This document shows positions 1 through 8,826 of a stretch of DNA of 24,541 bases, piece after piece (the first letter of the stretch is position 1; the number at the start of each line of letters is the position of its first letter). A model generated the notes under the pieces. It was not told where the DNA came from and did no database searches. It saw only the letters and a list, made by a program, of their open reading frames with translations. Both the position numbers and the translations under genes were made by a program. The stretch covers positions 1-24,541 of the forward strand of contig CABULX010000018.1 of assembly GCA_902492545.1 (NCBI GenBank), in the 5' to 3' direction. The DNA is from an uncultured Collinsella sp. (GTDB taxonomy: Bacteria > Actinomycetota > Coriobacteriia > Coriobacteriales > Coriobacteriaceae).

Positions 1-1
1 T

Positions 2-535
2 GGATACACGATCGAGCGCGACGGGGCACCCGCCGTGTTGATCTTTGTGCGTAGTGCGGCTGAAAACCAAATGACCCTCTATTATCAAAACCTGTTCCGC
101 ATCTTGTGCGGGCTGGTCGAAAGCGCGCTGGGCCGTGCTTTTGACTATGAGGCGGTGGCGCAGGATAAACGCTGCGTTGACGGCACTTGCGTGCTCAAGC
201 AGGCTGCCTTTGGCCAAGAGCTCGCGGCGGAGCAGGCGCTGGCAGATAGCAAGATGGGGAGTTTTTTGCTCCTGCGCGTGGTACCGGACGTGGAGCCTGT
301 CGGCGAGCTGGTAGGCGCAATTGGGTCGGCAATCCGCGAGAGCGACGCGGCGGGCTTGGTCGACGGCGACGTGCTCTATCTGCTTATGCGCCAGGCAAAG
401 GCGTGCGATCTGCCCATTATCCGCGAGCGCCTGAGCGCAAAGCGGATTGCGGTGGAGCCCATCGACGGCGAGGACATCGTGGCGCTGCTGCAGCACATCT
501 CTTACACCGGTGACGGTGAGGGGGGTGCCGTTTGA
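2..535 (+). CDS. pelD: PelD, C-terminal part (c-di-GMP receptor of Pel exopolysaccharide synthesis)
   Basis: The frame is open to the left edge, so only the last 177 residues are visible and the start lies outside the window. PelD is the inner-membrane receptor that switches on Pel polymer synthesis when it binds cyclic di-GMP. The visible part looks like the end of a GAF domain followed by a degenerate GGDEF domain. An RxxD motif (RESD, 335-346) is followed after five residues by DGDVL (362-376), where an active cyclase would have GGDEF. Known PelD proteins likewise bind c-di-GMP through this I-site and have lost cyclase activity. The stop codon overlaps the TTG start of pelE. Identification rests on this domain remnant and on the pelE-A-F-G order downstream. 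The transmembrane N-terminus cannot be checked. Confidence 0.85.
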   Translation, partial: GYTIERDGAPAVLIFVRSAAENQMTLYYQNLFRILCGLVESALGRAFDYEAVAQDKRCVDGTCVLKQAAFGQELAAEQALADSKMGSFLLLRVVPDVEPVGELVGAIGSAIRESDAAGLVDGDVLYLLMRQAKACDLPIIRERLSAKRIAVEPIDGEDIVALLQHISYTGDGEGGAV

Positions 536-1437
536 TCTCGCTTGTCGTTGCTGCCGTCTTGCTGCTGATTCATGCGCTGGTTTGCCTGATGCTGTGGACG
601 CTTATGAAGTTGGGCCTGCTGCCGGTGCGCGGGCACATGCTGGCTGTGATAGTGCTGGTGCCGCTGTGGGGCCCGTTGCTGGTGGTTTTGCTATCGGTCC
701 GCAGCGCGGTGTTTTGCGAGGGGCTGAAAGAGTCTGCGCTGGAGTCGCTGCGCTTTAACGACGACCTGCATCGCAGCATCCTGGTGCACGACCGTGACGC
801 CGATGCGGGCGTGGTCCCGCTCGAGGAGGCGCTCATCGTCAACGACCCGGCATACCGGCGCCGCCTAATGCTTTCCATGCTCACCGAGGAGCCCGACGCT
901 TACCTGGCGCAGCTGCAGGCGGCTAAGCTTAACGACGACGTTGAGGTGGCGCATTATGCCGCGACGGCGGTGGCGCAGATCTCCAAGGAGTCCGACCTTA
1001 AACTGCAGCAGCTGGAGCGTGCCTTTAAGACGGACCCGAGCGCGCAAAACCTCAACGAATACTGCGATTTTCTTGGTGAATACTTGGACTCGGGCTTGGC
1101 TGAGGGGCGCGTGGCTCAGATTCAGCGCCAACAGTACGCGCGCCTGCTTGCGCGTCGCTGCGAGCGCGAGGACGCCCTTGAGCTGCGCATTCGATACGCG
1201 ACGGCTCTGGCCGATGTCGGACAGATCGACGAGGCGCAGGCCGTGACCGACCAGCTGGTGCTCGACGTGCCCGAGGAGCAGGAGGTTTGGATGCTTTGCC
1301 TGCGCCTGGCCGTGATGCGCCGCGACGGTGACGAAGCCCATCGTGTGATCGATGCGATTGACAAGCAACATGTGTATTTAAGCGCCGACAACCGCGAAAA
1401 GTTGGCGTTTTGGCGCGACGGGGAGGAGGCCAGATGA
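532..1437 (+). CDS. pelE: PelE, membrane-anchored TPR-like Pel biosynthesis protein
   Basis: This 301-residue protein begins with two hydrophobic helices (about residues 3-22 and 34-57). The rest is a soluble, helix-rich, Ala/Leu/Asp/Glu-rich domain of the TPR type (about 75-301). In known Pel systems PelE sits in the inner membrane and its TPR domain helps assemble PelD, PelF and PelG. The start is taken as TTG at 532, which overlaps the pelD stop by 4 nt (TTGA) and is preceded by a GAGGGGGG ribosome-binding site at about 518-525. Such an overlap suggests translational coupling. The 3' end overlaps the next start in ATGA. PelE is poorly conserved, so the name depends on position and topology as much as on sequence. 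Confidence 0.8.
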   Translation: MISLVVAAVLLLIHALVCLMLWTLMKLGLLPVRGHMLAVIVLVPLWGPLLVVLLSVRSAVFCEGLKESALESLRFNDDLHRSILVHDRDADAGVVPLEEALIVNDPAYRRRLMLSMLTEEPDAYLAQLQAAKLNDDVEVAHYAATAVAQISKESDLKLQQLERAFKTDPSAQNLNEYCDFLGEYLDSGLAEGRVAQIQRQQYARLLARRCEREDALELRIRYATALADVGQIDEAQAVTDQLVLDVPEEQEVWMLCLRLAVMRRDGDEAHRVIDAIDKQHVYLSADNREKLAFWRDGEEAR

Positions 1438-3314
1438 GCGTGGTGCAACATATCCGCGACCGAGCAGGCCGCTTTCGTTGGATGGGACTCCTCGTGGTGT
1501 GGGCTGTTTTTATCGTCATGGCCGCCGTGCTGCTGGTGGAGCGTGCCGGCGTGCAGTACAGTGCGGGCCAGCATAAGCTGGGGATGCTTGCCGCCAACGA
1601 TGCGGTGCCGGCCTCCTCGGCAATCTTTGGCCAAAAGCCCACGTGCCTGGTCATTACCGATTCCGATCAAGCTGGCGTCGAGGACGTAAAGGAACAGTTC
1701 GACCAGATTATGCTGGACATGAAGATCGCCCATCGCGATATTGATATTGCCACCGACGGTGCGGACGCGATTCCATCGCTCACGTCGTTTGATCGCGTGA
1801 TTGTGCTTATGCCCTTGCTTGACGGACTGGGTACGCATCTGACCGATCTGATGAGTTGGGTGAGTGCGGGCGGCTCACTCATGCTGGGCATGACGCCAGA
1901 TAACTCGAGCTATCTGCAAGTGATTGCCTCCAAGCTTGGCATTGAATCGGCCGGATATGACTATGTAAAAGCCGAAAGCATCGTGCCGAGCGAGGACTTT
2001 ATGCTGGGCGGAGGAGGGCGCTACGAGCTCTCGGACCCCTTTGATTCGTCGCTTTCGGTTTCGCTGCGCGAGACGGCGCGTGAGTGGGCTAAGACCGGCG
2101 ATGCGGGCGCCCCGCTCATTTGGTCGAATGACTGCGGTAGCGGGCGCACCGTGGTGTGCAATATCGGTATCTATGACAAGGTCATGCGCGGTTTTTACGC
2201 CGCGGCGATCAGCCTGCTGGGTGATGCCACGGCCTATCCGGTCATTAACAGCGCCGTGTTCTTTTTGGACGACTTTCCTAGTCCCGTGCCCTCGGGCGAT
2301 GGTACTTATATCAAGCGTGACTACGGCCTTTCCATTGCGGATTTTTACACCAAGGTCTGGTGGCCCGATCTGCAAAAGCTCGCGCAAAAATATGGCATTC
2401 GCTATACCGGCGTGATGATCGAAAACTACGAGGACGCGGTCAACCAGACCGAGCCCGCGCGCCAACCCGATACCACGCAGTTCCGCTATTTTGGCGGCAT
2501 GCTGCTGCAGATGGGCGGAGAGCTGGGCTTTCACGGCTACAACCATCAGCCTCTGGCGCTCTGGGACACCGACTACGGCACGCTGTACGTCTACAAGACG
2601 TGGAAAAACAAAGAGACGCTCGTCGCTTCGCTCAACGAACTTATCGCGTTTCAGGACGAGGTCCTGCCCAACGCTCATGGCTCGGTTTACGTGCCGCCGT
2701 CGAATATCCTTTCGGCCCGCGCGCGCAAGCTTATCGGTACCGATGTTCCGCGAATTAAGACCATTGCCAGTACGTATTTTGAGGACGGCACCGACCTGCC
2801 GTACGTGCAGGAGTTTGGCGTGGCGAGTGATGGCATTGTGGAGCAGCCACGTATTGTCTCGGGCGGCATGGTCGACGATTCCTATATGCGCCTGGCAGCC
2901 GTGTCCGAGCTCAACATGCACTACGTGAGCACGCACTTTTTGCACCCGGACGACCTTTTGGACCCCGATCGCGGTGCCAAGGAGGGCTGGGAGGTCTACA
3001 AGGGCGGCCTGGTCGACTACCTGGAGTGGCTTACCAAATCCGCGCCCGATCTGCGGCACCAGACGGCGTCGGAGTGCTCCGGTGCCATCCAGCGTTTTTC
3101 GTCCGTGACGGTGAGCGTGGATACCAGTGCGGATGCCTGGACGCTCAGCCTGGGCAATTTCCACGACGAGGCATGGCTCATGTTCCGCGCCAATAATGGC
3201 GAGCCGGGTGCGGTGACGGGTGGCGAACTGACGCACCTTACGGGCGATCTGTATCTGCTCAAGGCAAATGATAAGACCGTGACGATCGAGCGCAAGGAGG
3301 GTGGCGATAAATGA
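1434..3314 (+). CDS. pelA: PelA-type polysaccharide deacetylase (DUF2194 family), membrane-anchored
   Basis: This 626-residue protein has a single N-terminal membrane anchor (about residues 17-37) and a large extracytoplasmic part. A Rossmann-like or flavodoxin-like region (about 65-270) precedes a NodB-like deacetylase domain. That domain shows the motif FFLDDFPSP with D279/D280 and a metal-binding HGYNH at H367-H371. A C-terminal beta-rich region follows (about 540-626). It would partly de-N-acetylate the amino-sugar polymer outside the cell, as the deacetylase-only PelA form does in Gram-positive pel operons. No hydrolase domain of the Pseudomonas PelA type is evident. An ATG at 1434 is chosen over an in-frame upstream codon at 1410 because it overlaps the pelE stop (ATGA) and has GGGAGGAGG at 1421-1429. 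Confidence 0.82.
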   Translation: MSVVQHIRDRAGRFRWMGLLVVWAVFIVMAAVLLVERAGVQYSAGQHKLGMLAANDAVPASSAIFGQKPTCLVITDSDQAGVEDVKEQFDQIMLDMKIAHRDIDIATDGADAIPSLTSFDRVIVLMPLLDGLGTHLTDLMSWVSAGGSLMLGMTPDNSSYLQVIASKLGIESAGYDYVKAESIVPSEDFMLGGGGRYELSDPFDSSLSVSLRETAREWAKTGDAGAPLIWSNDCGSGRTVVCNIGIYDKVMRGFYAAAISLLGDATAYPVINSAVFFLDDFPSPVPSGDGTYIKRDYGLSIADFYTKVWWPDLQKLAQKYGIRYTGVMIENYEDAVNQTEPARQPDTTQFRYFGGMLLQMGGELGFHGYNHQPLALWDTDYGTLYVYKTWKNKETLVASLNELIAFQDEVLPNAHGSVYVPPSNILSARARKLIGTDVPRIKTIASTYFEDGTDLPYVQEFGVASDGIVEQPRIVSGGMVDDSYMRLAAVSELNMHYVSTHFLHPDDLLDPDRGAKEGWEVYKGGLVDYLEWLTKSAPDLRHQTASECSGAIQRFSSVTVSVDTSADAWTLSLGNFHDEAWLMFRANNGEPGAVTGGELTHLTGDLYLLKANDKTVTIERKEGGDK

Positions 3315-4738
3315 GAATCTGCTTGGTACTCGAGGGTTGCTACCCCTATGTGCACGGCGGCGTATCTACCTGGATGCATGGCTACATTACGGCCATGCCC
3401 GAGCACGAGTTTGTGCTGTGGGTGATCGGCGCGCATGCTGCCGACCGTGGCAAGTTTGTCTACGAGCTGCCCGGCAACGTGGTCGAGGTGCACGAGGTGT
3501 TCCTGGACGATGCCCTGCGGCTTTCGGGCGAGCAACATGAAGCCAGTTTTAACGACCGTGAGCGCGAGGCGCTACGCCGTCTGGTGTCGCTCTCCAATCC
3601 GGATTGGGATGTTCTGTTCGATATCTTCCACCGCCGTCGCGTGCATCCGCTCTCGTTTTTGCAGAGCCGCACGTTTATGGATATCTTTCGCGACGTGTGC
3701 CTGGCCGAGTATCCCTACACGCCCTTTGCCGATGCATTCCACACCATGCGCTCCATGTTGCTGCCCGTGCTCTACCTGTTGGGCAGCGAGGTGCCGGTGG
3801 CCGATGTGTACCATGCCATCTCGACCGGCTACGGTGGCCTGCTCGCCTGCCTGGGCTCAAGCGTTCACCATGCGCCGGTGCTGCTGACCGAGCATGGCAT
3901 CTATACCCGTGAGCGCGAGGAAGAGATCATTCGCGCCGACTGGGTGGTGCCGTCGTTTAAGGACCGCTGGATCCGCTTTTTCTACCTGCTTTCGGAGGAG
4001 ATCTACCGCCGCGCCTTCCGTGTGACGAGTTTGTTCCATAACGCCCGCAAGACGCAGATCGATATGGGCTGCGATGCGGACAAATGCCTGGTTATCCCCA
4101 ACGGCATCCAGTTCGATCGCTTTAAGGATATTCCCTTAAAGCCCGATGATGGCTGGGTGGATATTGGCGCAGTGGTGCGCTTGGCGCCCATCAAGGACGT
4201 CAAGACCATGATCTATGCCTTCTTTGAGCTGCACGAGCGCCTGCCTAAGGTGCGCCTGCACATCATGGGCGGCGTGGACGACGAAGAGTACGGAGCCGAG
4301 TGCCACGCGCTGGTCGATACCCTGGGCGTGCGCGACCTGATCTTTACCGGTCGCGTCAACGTGGTCGAGTACATGGAAAAGCTCGACTTTACCATTTTGA
4401 CGAGCATCTCCGAGGGCCAGCCGCTCAGCGTGCTGGAGTCGCTTGCAGCGCGCCGTCCCTGCGTGACGACTGAGGTGGGCTGCTGTCGCGAGCTTCTCGA
4501 AGGCGTCCCGGGCGACGACTTTGGCGTGGCGGGGTTTGTGACGCCGCCAATGTATCGCAAGGGCTTGGCCGATGCCATGGAACGCATGTGCACAAGCCGC
4601 GCCCGCCGTATCGAGATGGGGGAGCGCGGCCAGCGCCGCGTTGCCACGTACTTTTTGCACGAGCAGATGCTCACCAACTATCGCGCACTGTACGACGAGA
4701 CGGCGTGTGCGTTTAACCTGCCCAGAGAGGGGGAGTAG
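3311..4738 (+). CDS. pelF: PelF, GT4-family glycosyltransferase of Pel synthesis
   Basis: This 475-residue cytoplasmic glycosyltransferase has the two-Rossmann GT-B fold of family GT4. The N-terminus carries the PelF signature MRICLVLEGCYPYVHGGVSTW. The acceptor-domain motif LTEHGIYTREREEE follows, then IPNGIQFDRF and the nucleotide-sugar-binding EX7E motif (E368 to E376 in EGQPLSVLE). In characterised systems PelF polymerises a UDP-activated hexosamine and passes the chain to PelG; Pseudomonas Pel is rich in GalNAc and galactosamine. The ATG at 3311 overlaps the stop of the deacetylase gene (ATGA) and follows AAGGAGGG at 3294-3301. Three nucleotides separate it from pelG. Length and motifs are those of a complete enzyme, and the family assignment is firm. 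Confidence 0.93.
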   Translation: MRICLVLEGCYPYVHGGVSTWMHGYITAMPEHEFVLWVIGAHAADRGKFVYELPGNVVEVHEVFLDDALRLSGEQHEASFNDREREALRRLVSLSNPDWDVLFDIFHRRRVHPLSFLQSRTFMDIFRDVCLAEYPYTPFADAFHTMRSMLLPVLYLLGSEVPVADVYHAISTGYGGLLACLGSSVHHAPVLLTEHGIYTREREEEIIRADWVVPSFKDRWIRFFYLLSEEIYRRAFRVTSLFHNARKTQIDMGCDADKCLVIPNGIQFDRFKDIPLKPDDGWVDIGAVVRLAPIKDVKTMIYAFFELHERLPKVRLHIMGGVDDEEYGAECHALVDTLGVRDLIFTGRVNVVEYMEKLDFTILTSISEGQPLSVLESLAARRPCVTTEVGCCRELLEGVPGDDFGVAGFVTPPMYRKGLADAMERMCTSRARRIEMGERGQRRVATYFLHEQMLTNYRALYDETACAFNLPREGE

Positions 4739-4741
4739 CCG

Positions 4742-6286
4742 GTGGCCGGAATCGGTTTTGAGCTCAAGCGCCTGTTTAGGCGTAAGGGTCTGTTTGCCAC
4801 GATGCGCGCTTACGGCTACGCCGGCATTGTGTGCACGGGCCCCATGCTGTTGGGCGTGCTGCTCCAGGTGGGTATCTTGGTGCTGTGCGGTCTGTGGGGT
4901 GTGGGCCGTGCCAACCAGGATCTGCTGGTGTGCATGGTGACCTACACACTGCTGGCCTCGCTTTTGCTCACGAGTTTTTTCTCCATGCCGGTCACGCGCT
5001 TTTTGGCTGATATGTTGTTTGCCGAGCGCGAGGATGAGATCCTGCCTTCGTTTTGGGGCTCCAACGCCATCATGCTCGTTGCGGGCACGGTGCTCTACGG
5101 CGTCTTTTTGCTGTTCTCGGGCGCTACGCTGCTGCAGGGGCTGCTGTGCCTGTGGCTGTTCAACATTATGATCGTCAACTGGAACGGCATGAGTTACCTC
5201 ACGGCCATCAAGGATTACCGCGGCATCCTGTGCAGCTTTGCGGCCGCCATTGGCGTGACGTGCCTGTGCGCCCTGGCCGCGCTGGCGCTGGGACTGCCGC
5301 CGGTCGAGGGGCTGTTGGCGTCAATTGCCCTGGGCTACGGCGTCATGCTCGTCTGGGACGTGGTACTGCTGTACCGGTATTTTCCGCAGAGTGACCGCAG
5401 TCCCTGGCCCTTTTTGCAGTGGCTCGATCAGTTTATGCCGCTGGCGCTCACGGGCCTGTTAACCAATCTGGGACTCTTTGCGCACCTGGTGATTATTTGG
5501 GCTGGTCCCATTGGCGTTCAGGTCAAGGGCTTGTTTTATGGTGCGCCCTACTACGATGTGCCGGCGCTGATCGCGTTTTTGACGATCCTGGTCACGACCG
5601 TCAACTTTGTGGTCTCGGTCGAGGTCAACTTCTATCCACGCTACCGCGACTACTACAGTCTGTTCAACGACGGCGGCGTGGTGGGCGACATCGTGGTGGC
5701 AGAGGAGGGGATGCTCTCCACGCTCAACAGCGAACTGCGCTTTTGCGCGCTCAAACAGTTGTTTGTGACCGCGGCGGTCATCTCGCTCGAGACCACGGTG
5801 CTGTCGGCCTTACCGTTGGGCTTTAACAACCTTATGCACGGGTATTTTCGCACGCTGTGCGTGGGCTATGGCCCGTATGCCGTGGGCAATACGGTGATGC
5901 TCATCTTGCTGTACTTTACCGACTACAAGGGGGCCGTGATGGCATCGGGGCTGTTTGCCGGTGTGGCCGGGCTGGCGACTGCCGTGTCGTTGCTTTTGCC
6001 GCAGCAGTTTTACGGCTTTGGCTTTTTGTTGGGTGCAGCGGTGTTTTTTATCGTGGCGCTTCTGCGGCTCGATACCTATACCGCCAACTTGCCGTATCGT
6101 ATCCTGAGCCAGCAGCCCATTGTGGCGACCGACAAAACGGGCTGGTTTACCGAACTTGGCCGGGTGCTCGACCGTGTTGAGCAATGCTACGAGGACAAGC
6201 GCGCGGGCGGTGAGCCGCGCAGTGCGTTTGAACGTATGGTGGTTCGCCTGTATCAAAAACATTGGGGAGGTTCTGATGATCGATAA
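4742..6286 (+). CDS. pelG: PelG, polytopic inner-membrane Pel transporter
   Basis: This 514-residue integral membrane protein has about twelve hydrophobic segments and the characteristic PelG start MAGIGFELKRLFRRKGLF. It belongs to the MOP-flippase-like exporters and is thought to carry the growing Pel chain across the membrane with PelF, PelD and PelE. Translation starts at GTG 4742, preceded by AGGGGGAG (4728-4735) at 6 nt. The alternative in-frame ATG codons further on would remove the conserved N-terminus. The last 11 nt overlap the start of the CotH-kinase gene. No outer-membrane export genes (pelB, pelC) are present, as expected for a Gram-positive cell envelope. Confidence 0.92.
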   Translation: MAGIGFELKRLFRRKGLFATMRAYGYAGIVCTGPMLLGVLLQVGILVLCGLWGVGRANQDLLVCMVTYTLLASLLLTSFFSMPVTRFLADMLFAEREDEILPSFWGSNAIMLVAGTVLYGVFLLFSGATLLQGLLCLWLFNIMIVNWNGMSYLTAIKDYRGILCSFAAAIGVTCLCALAALALGLPPVEGLLASIALGYGVMLVWDVVLLYRYFPQSDRSPWPFLQWLDQFMPLALTGLLTNLGLFAHLVIIWAGPIGVQVKGLFYGAPYYDVPALIAFLTILVTTVNFVVSVEVNFYPRYRDYYSLFNDGGVVGDIVVAEEGMLSTLNSELRFCALKQLFVTAAVISLETTVLSALPLGFNNLMHGYFRTLCVGYGPYAVGNTVMLILLYFTDYKGAVMASGLFAGVAGLATAVSLLLPQQFYGFGFLLGAAVFFIVALLRLDTYTANLPYRILSQQPIVATDKTGWFTELGRVLDRVEQCYEDKRAGGEPRSAFERMVVRLYQKHWGGSDDR

Positions 6287-8045
6287 GTTGATGTCTCGCC
6301 GCTGCCTGATCGAGGCGGCTGCCGGCGCGCTGTTGCTTTCGGGCTGTTCGTCTCAGGACGAATCCTCGACTAAAAAGGTCAAAAAGCAGGACAAGATTAA
6401 AAAGGCTGAGGCCTCGAATAAGGCCAAACACCTGCGCGACAAGGACGAGCTCTACGGGGTCTACGACGACTCGGGCATTGTGACCATGTACCTGACGGTC
6501 TCGCGCGGCAACAGCTCCGAGAACACCGACCACAGCTGGGCCGAGATCAACACGTACTCGGTGTATGACTATGCCGACATGGGCGTGACGCGCTATCAGG
6601 TTATGGGCCTGTTGCAGCCGGGCGACGAAGAGGGCCCGGAGGCCGGCGAGGTTGGCTATGGCGAGGAAGCGCCCAATGCTACCGTGCAGGTGCGCGGCCA
6701 GACGTCGAGCATGAACTCGCAAAAGAATTACAAGGTGGAGCTCAAAAAGGGCAAGGGCAGCTGGCGCCAACAGCGCGCGATTGCGCTCAACAAGCACATG
6801 GGCGAGGGTATGCGTTTTCGCAACAAGATGGCCTACGACCTTATCCGCGGGATTCCCCAGATGATGGGCCTGCGCACGCAGTTTGTGCATCTGTGGGTGT
6901 GCGATCAGACCGAAAAGTCCAACGACACCTTTGAGGACTACGGCCTGTTTACGCAGGTGGAGCAGCTCAACAAAACGGCACTTAAGGCACATGGCTTGGA
7001 TAAGAACGGACACCTGTACAAGGTGAACAACTTCGATTTCCATCGCTACGAGGACACCATTAAGCTTGCCGATGATCCCGACTACAATCAGGCAAACTTT
7101 GAGGGCATGCTCGAGATTAAGGGCGATACGGACCACACCAAGCTCATCGAGATGCTCGATGCGCTCAACGACGAATCGCAAAAGATCGATAACGTGCTCG
7201 ACACCTACTTTGATACCGAGAATTTGGTCTATTGGCTTGCGTTTCAGATTCTGACCGGCAACTGCGATACGCAGAACCGTAACTGCTATCTGTACAGCCC
7301 GCTTAACTCCAAGGTCTGGTACATCCTGGATTGGGATAACGACGGCATGCTGCGTAAGCTTGAGCTGAGCCTGACGGGGTTCTCGGATTATGCGAGCTGG
7401 GAGCGCGGCGTAAGCAACTACTGGGGCAACGTGCTGTTCAATCGTGCGCTGCGCAGCAAATCGTTCCGCAGCGAGCTCGATAGCGCCGTGAAGGATCTGC
7501 GCTCGTATTTGACCGAGGAGCGCCTGAGCAAGATGATCGAGCACTACCGCGAGGTGACTGAATCCCTGGTTTTTGCTTCGCCCGATATCGACAATCTGCC
7601 TGTCACCAAGGACCAATACGAGCAGATTGCCGCGGCGATTCCGGCCGAGATCGAGGAGAACTATAAGAGCTACCGCGAGAGCTTTAAAAAACCCATGCCG
7701 TTCTACATCGGCGTGCCGCAGATCGATAACGGTAAGCTGCGCATCAACTGGGATGCGTCCTACGACTCTGAGGCGCGCGACATTCGCTACACCGTAGAGC
7801 TTGCGCGCGACTATGCCATAAGCGACGTGGTCTTTAAGGCCGAGGACGTGCTGCTTCCCGAGGTGACCTGCGATGCGCCCGATACCGGCCAGTATTTTGT
7901 GCGCGTGCGTGCCACCAACTCTGACGGCAATACGCAAGATGCGTTTGACTACTATGTGACCGACGACGGCAAGCACTACGGCATGAAGTGTTTTTACGTG
8001 CAAGACGGCGGTAAGGTCGTGGAGGACACGTATGAGGAGGGCTAG
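6276..8045 (+). CDS. CotH-kinase-family lipoprotein linked to the pel operon
   Basis: This 589-residue protein starts at ATG 6276 (GGGGAGG at 6264-6270), overlapping pelG by 11 nt. The N-terminus MIDKLMSRRCLIEAAAG then LLLSGC shows a lipobox with C24 and a twin-arginine-like SRR, so it is probably exported and lipidated. A Lys/Glu-rich linker leads to a CotH domain: VRGQTSS (R140), QKNYKVEL, LNKHMGEGMRFRNKMAYDL, DYGLFTQVEQLNK and a metal-binding-type D352-W-D354-N-D. The last ~90 residues resemble a fibronectin-III-like module. CotH proteins are atypical kinases known from spore coats, but many occur in non-sporeformers next to VTC-domain and DUF4956 genes. Substrate unknown; a role in modifying or attaching the Pel polymer or a surface protein is inferred from context only. 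Confidence 0.85.
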   Translation: MIDKLMSRRCLIEAAAGALLLSGCSSQDESSTKKVKKQDKIKKAEASNKAKHLRDKDELYGVYDDSGIVTMYLTVSRGNSSENTDHSWAEINTYSVYDYADMGVTRYQVMGLLQPGDEEGPEAGEVGYGEEAPNATVQVRGQTSSMNSQKNYKVELKKGKGSWRQQRAIALNKHMGEGMRFRNKMAYDLIRGIPQMMGLRTQFVHLWVCDQTEKSNDTFEDYGLFTQVEQLNKTALKAHGLDKNGHLYKVNNFDFHRYEDTIKLADDPDYNQANFEGMLEIKGDTDHTKLIEMLDALNDESQKIDNVLDTYFDTENLVYWLAFQILTGNCDTQNRNCYLYSPLNSKVWYILDWDNDGMLRKLELSLTGFSDYASWERGVSNYWGNVLFNRALRSKSFRSELDSAVKDLRSYLTEERLSKMIEHYREVTESLVFASPDIDNLPVTKDQYEQIAAAIPAEIEENYKSYRESFKKPMPFYIGVPQIDNGKLRINWDASYDSEARDIRYTVELARDYAISDVVFKAEDVLLPEVTCDAPDTGQYFVRVRATNSDGNTQDAFDYYVTDDGKHYGMKCFYVQDGGKVVEDTYEEG

Positions 8046-8823
8046 CGCGCTGCTTGAGCGCTTGGCGGCTCCGCATGGCCGTGCCACGCAGGAGCGTTAC
8101 CGCCACGAGCTCAAATATCTCATTAACGAGGGCGAGCACACCGCGCTTGCCTGTCGCATGGCGCCGGTGTTTAAGCTGGACAAGCATGCGCGGGCGGGCG
8201 GTTACACTATTCGCAGCCTGTATTTTGATGACTACCGAAACTCGGCCTACGAGGAAAAAGACGCCGGCATTCTCATGCGCAAAAAGTATCGCGTTCGCAT
8301 CTATAACGGCAGCGACAAGGTGATTAAGCTCGAGCGCAAAAAGAAGTACGGCAGCTGGATCTACAAGGAGGACGCGCCGCTCACGCGTGGCGAGTTTGAG
8401 CAGATTCTGGCCGGTGACTACGACTTTTTGCTGAGGAGCCCCTATCCGCTCTGTCGCGAGTTCTACATCGAGTGTATCTGCAACATGATGCGCCCGCGGA
8501 CCATCGTGGACTATGAGCGCGAGCCGTGGGTGATGGACGAGGGTACCGTGCGCATCACGTTTGACATGAACGTGCGTGCCGCGGTGGGTAGCTTTGACAT
8601 CTTTGACGCGACCTTGCCCGCGCTGCCCGTGCTGGAGCCCGGCAAGCTGGTGATGGAGGTCAAGTTTACCGAGTTCTGCCCGCAACTGGTGCGCGATTTG
8701 GTGCCGCCGGGCGCAGCCGAGCTTACGGCGGTCTCCAAGTACTGCCTGTGTTATGACAAGACCGCCTACCTGCGCGGATTTAACTACTGGGAATCGGATT
8801 TTGGGAACCGAGGGGATATTTAG
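8032..8823 (+). CDS. VTC-domain (polyphosphate polymerase-like, CYTH/TTM fold) protein
   Basis: This 263-residue soluble protein has no membrane segment. It is the catalytic tunnel domain of the VTC family without the SPX domain of the yeast proteins. Visible tunnel residues are the E26-L-K28 start motif in RYRHELKY, the YFDDY segment, R87-V-R89, K99-L-E101-R-K103, the Arg in VDYEREPW, E209-V-K211 in VMEVKF, and SKYC near the end. Yeast Vtc4 makes polyphosphate from ATP; other members of this fold act on triphosphates. The ATG at 8032 overlaps the CotH gene by 14 nt and has GGAGG at 8021-8025. Together with its neighbours it forms the recurring CotH-VTC-DUF4956 trio. Polyphosphate synthesis is likely for the family but not shown here. 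Confidence 0.88.
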   Translation: MRRASALLERLAAPHGRATQERYRHELKYLINEGEHTALACRMAPVFKLDKHARAGGYTIRSLYFDDYRNSAYEEKDAGILMRKKYRVRIYNGSDKVIKLERKKKYGSWIYKEDAPLTRGEFEQILAGDYDFLLRSPYPLCREFYIECICNMMRPRTIVDYEREPWVMDEGTVRITFDMNVRAAVGSFDIFDATLPALPVLEPGKLVMEVKFTEFCPQLVRDLVPPGAAELTAVSKYCLCYDKTAYLRGFNYWESDFGNRGDI

Positions 8824-8826
8824 ACC

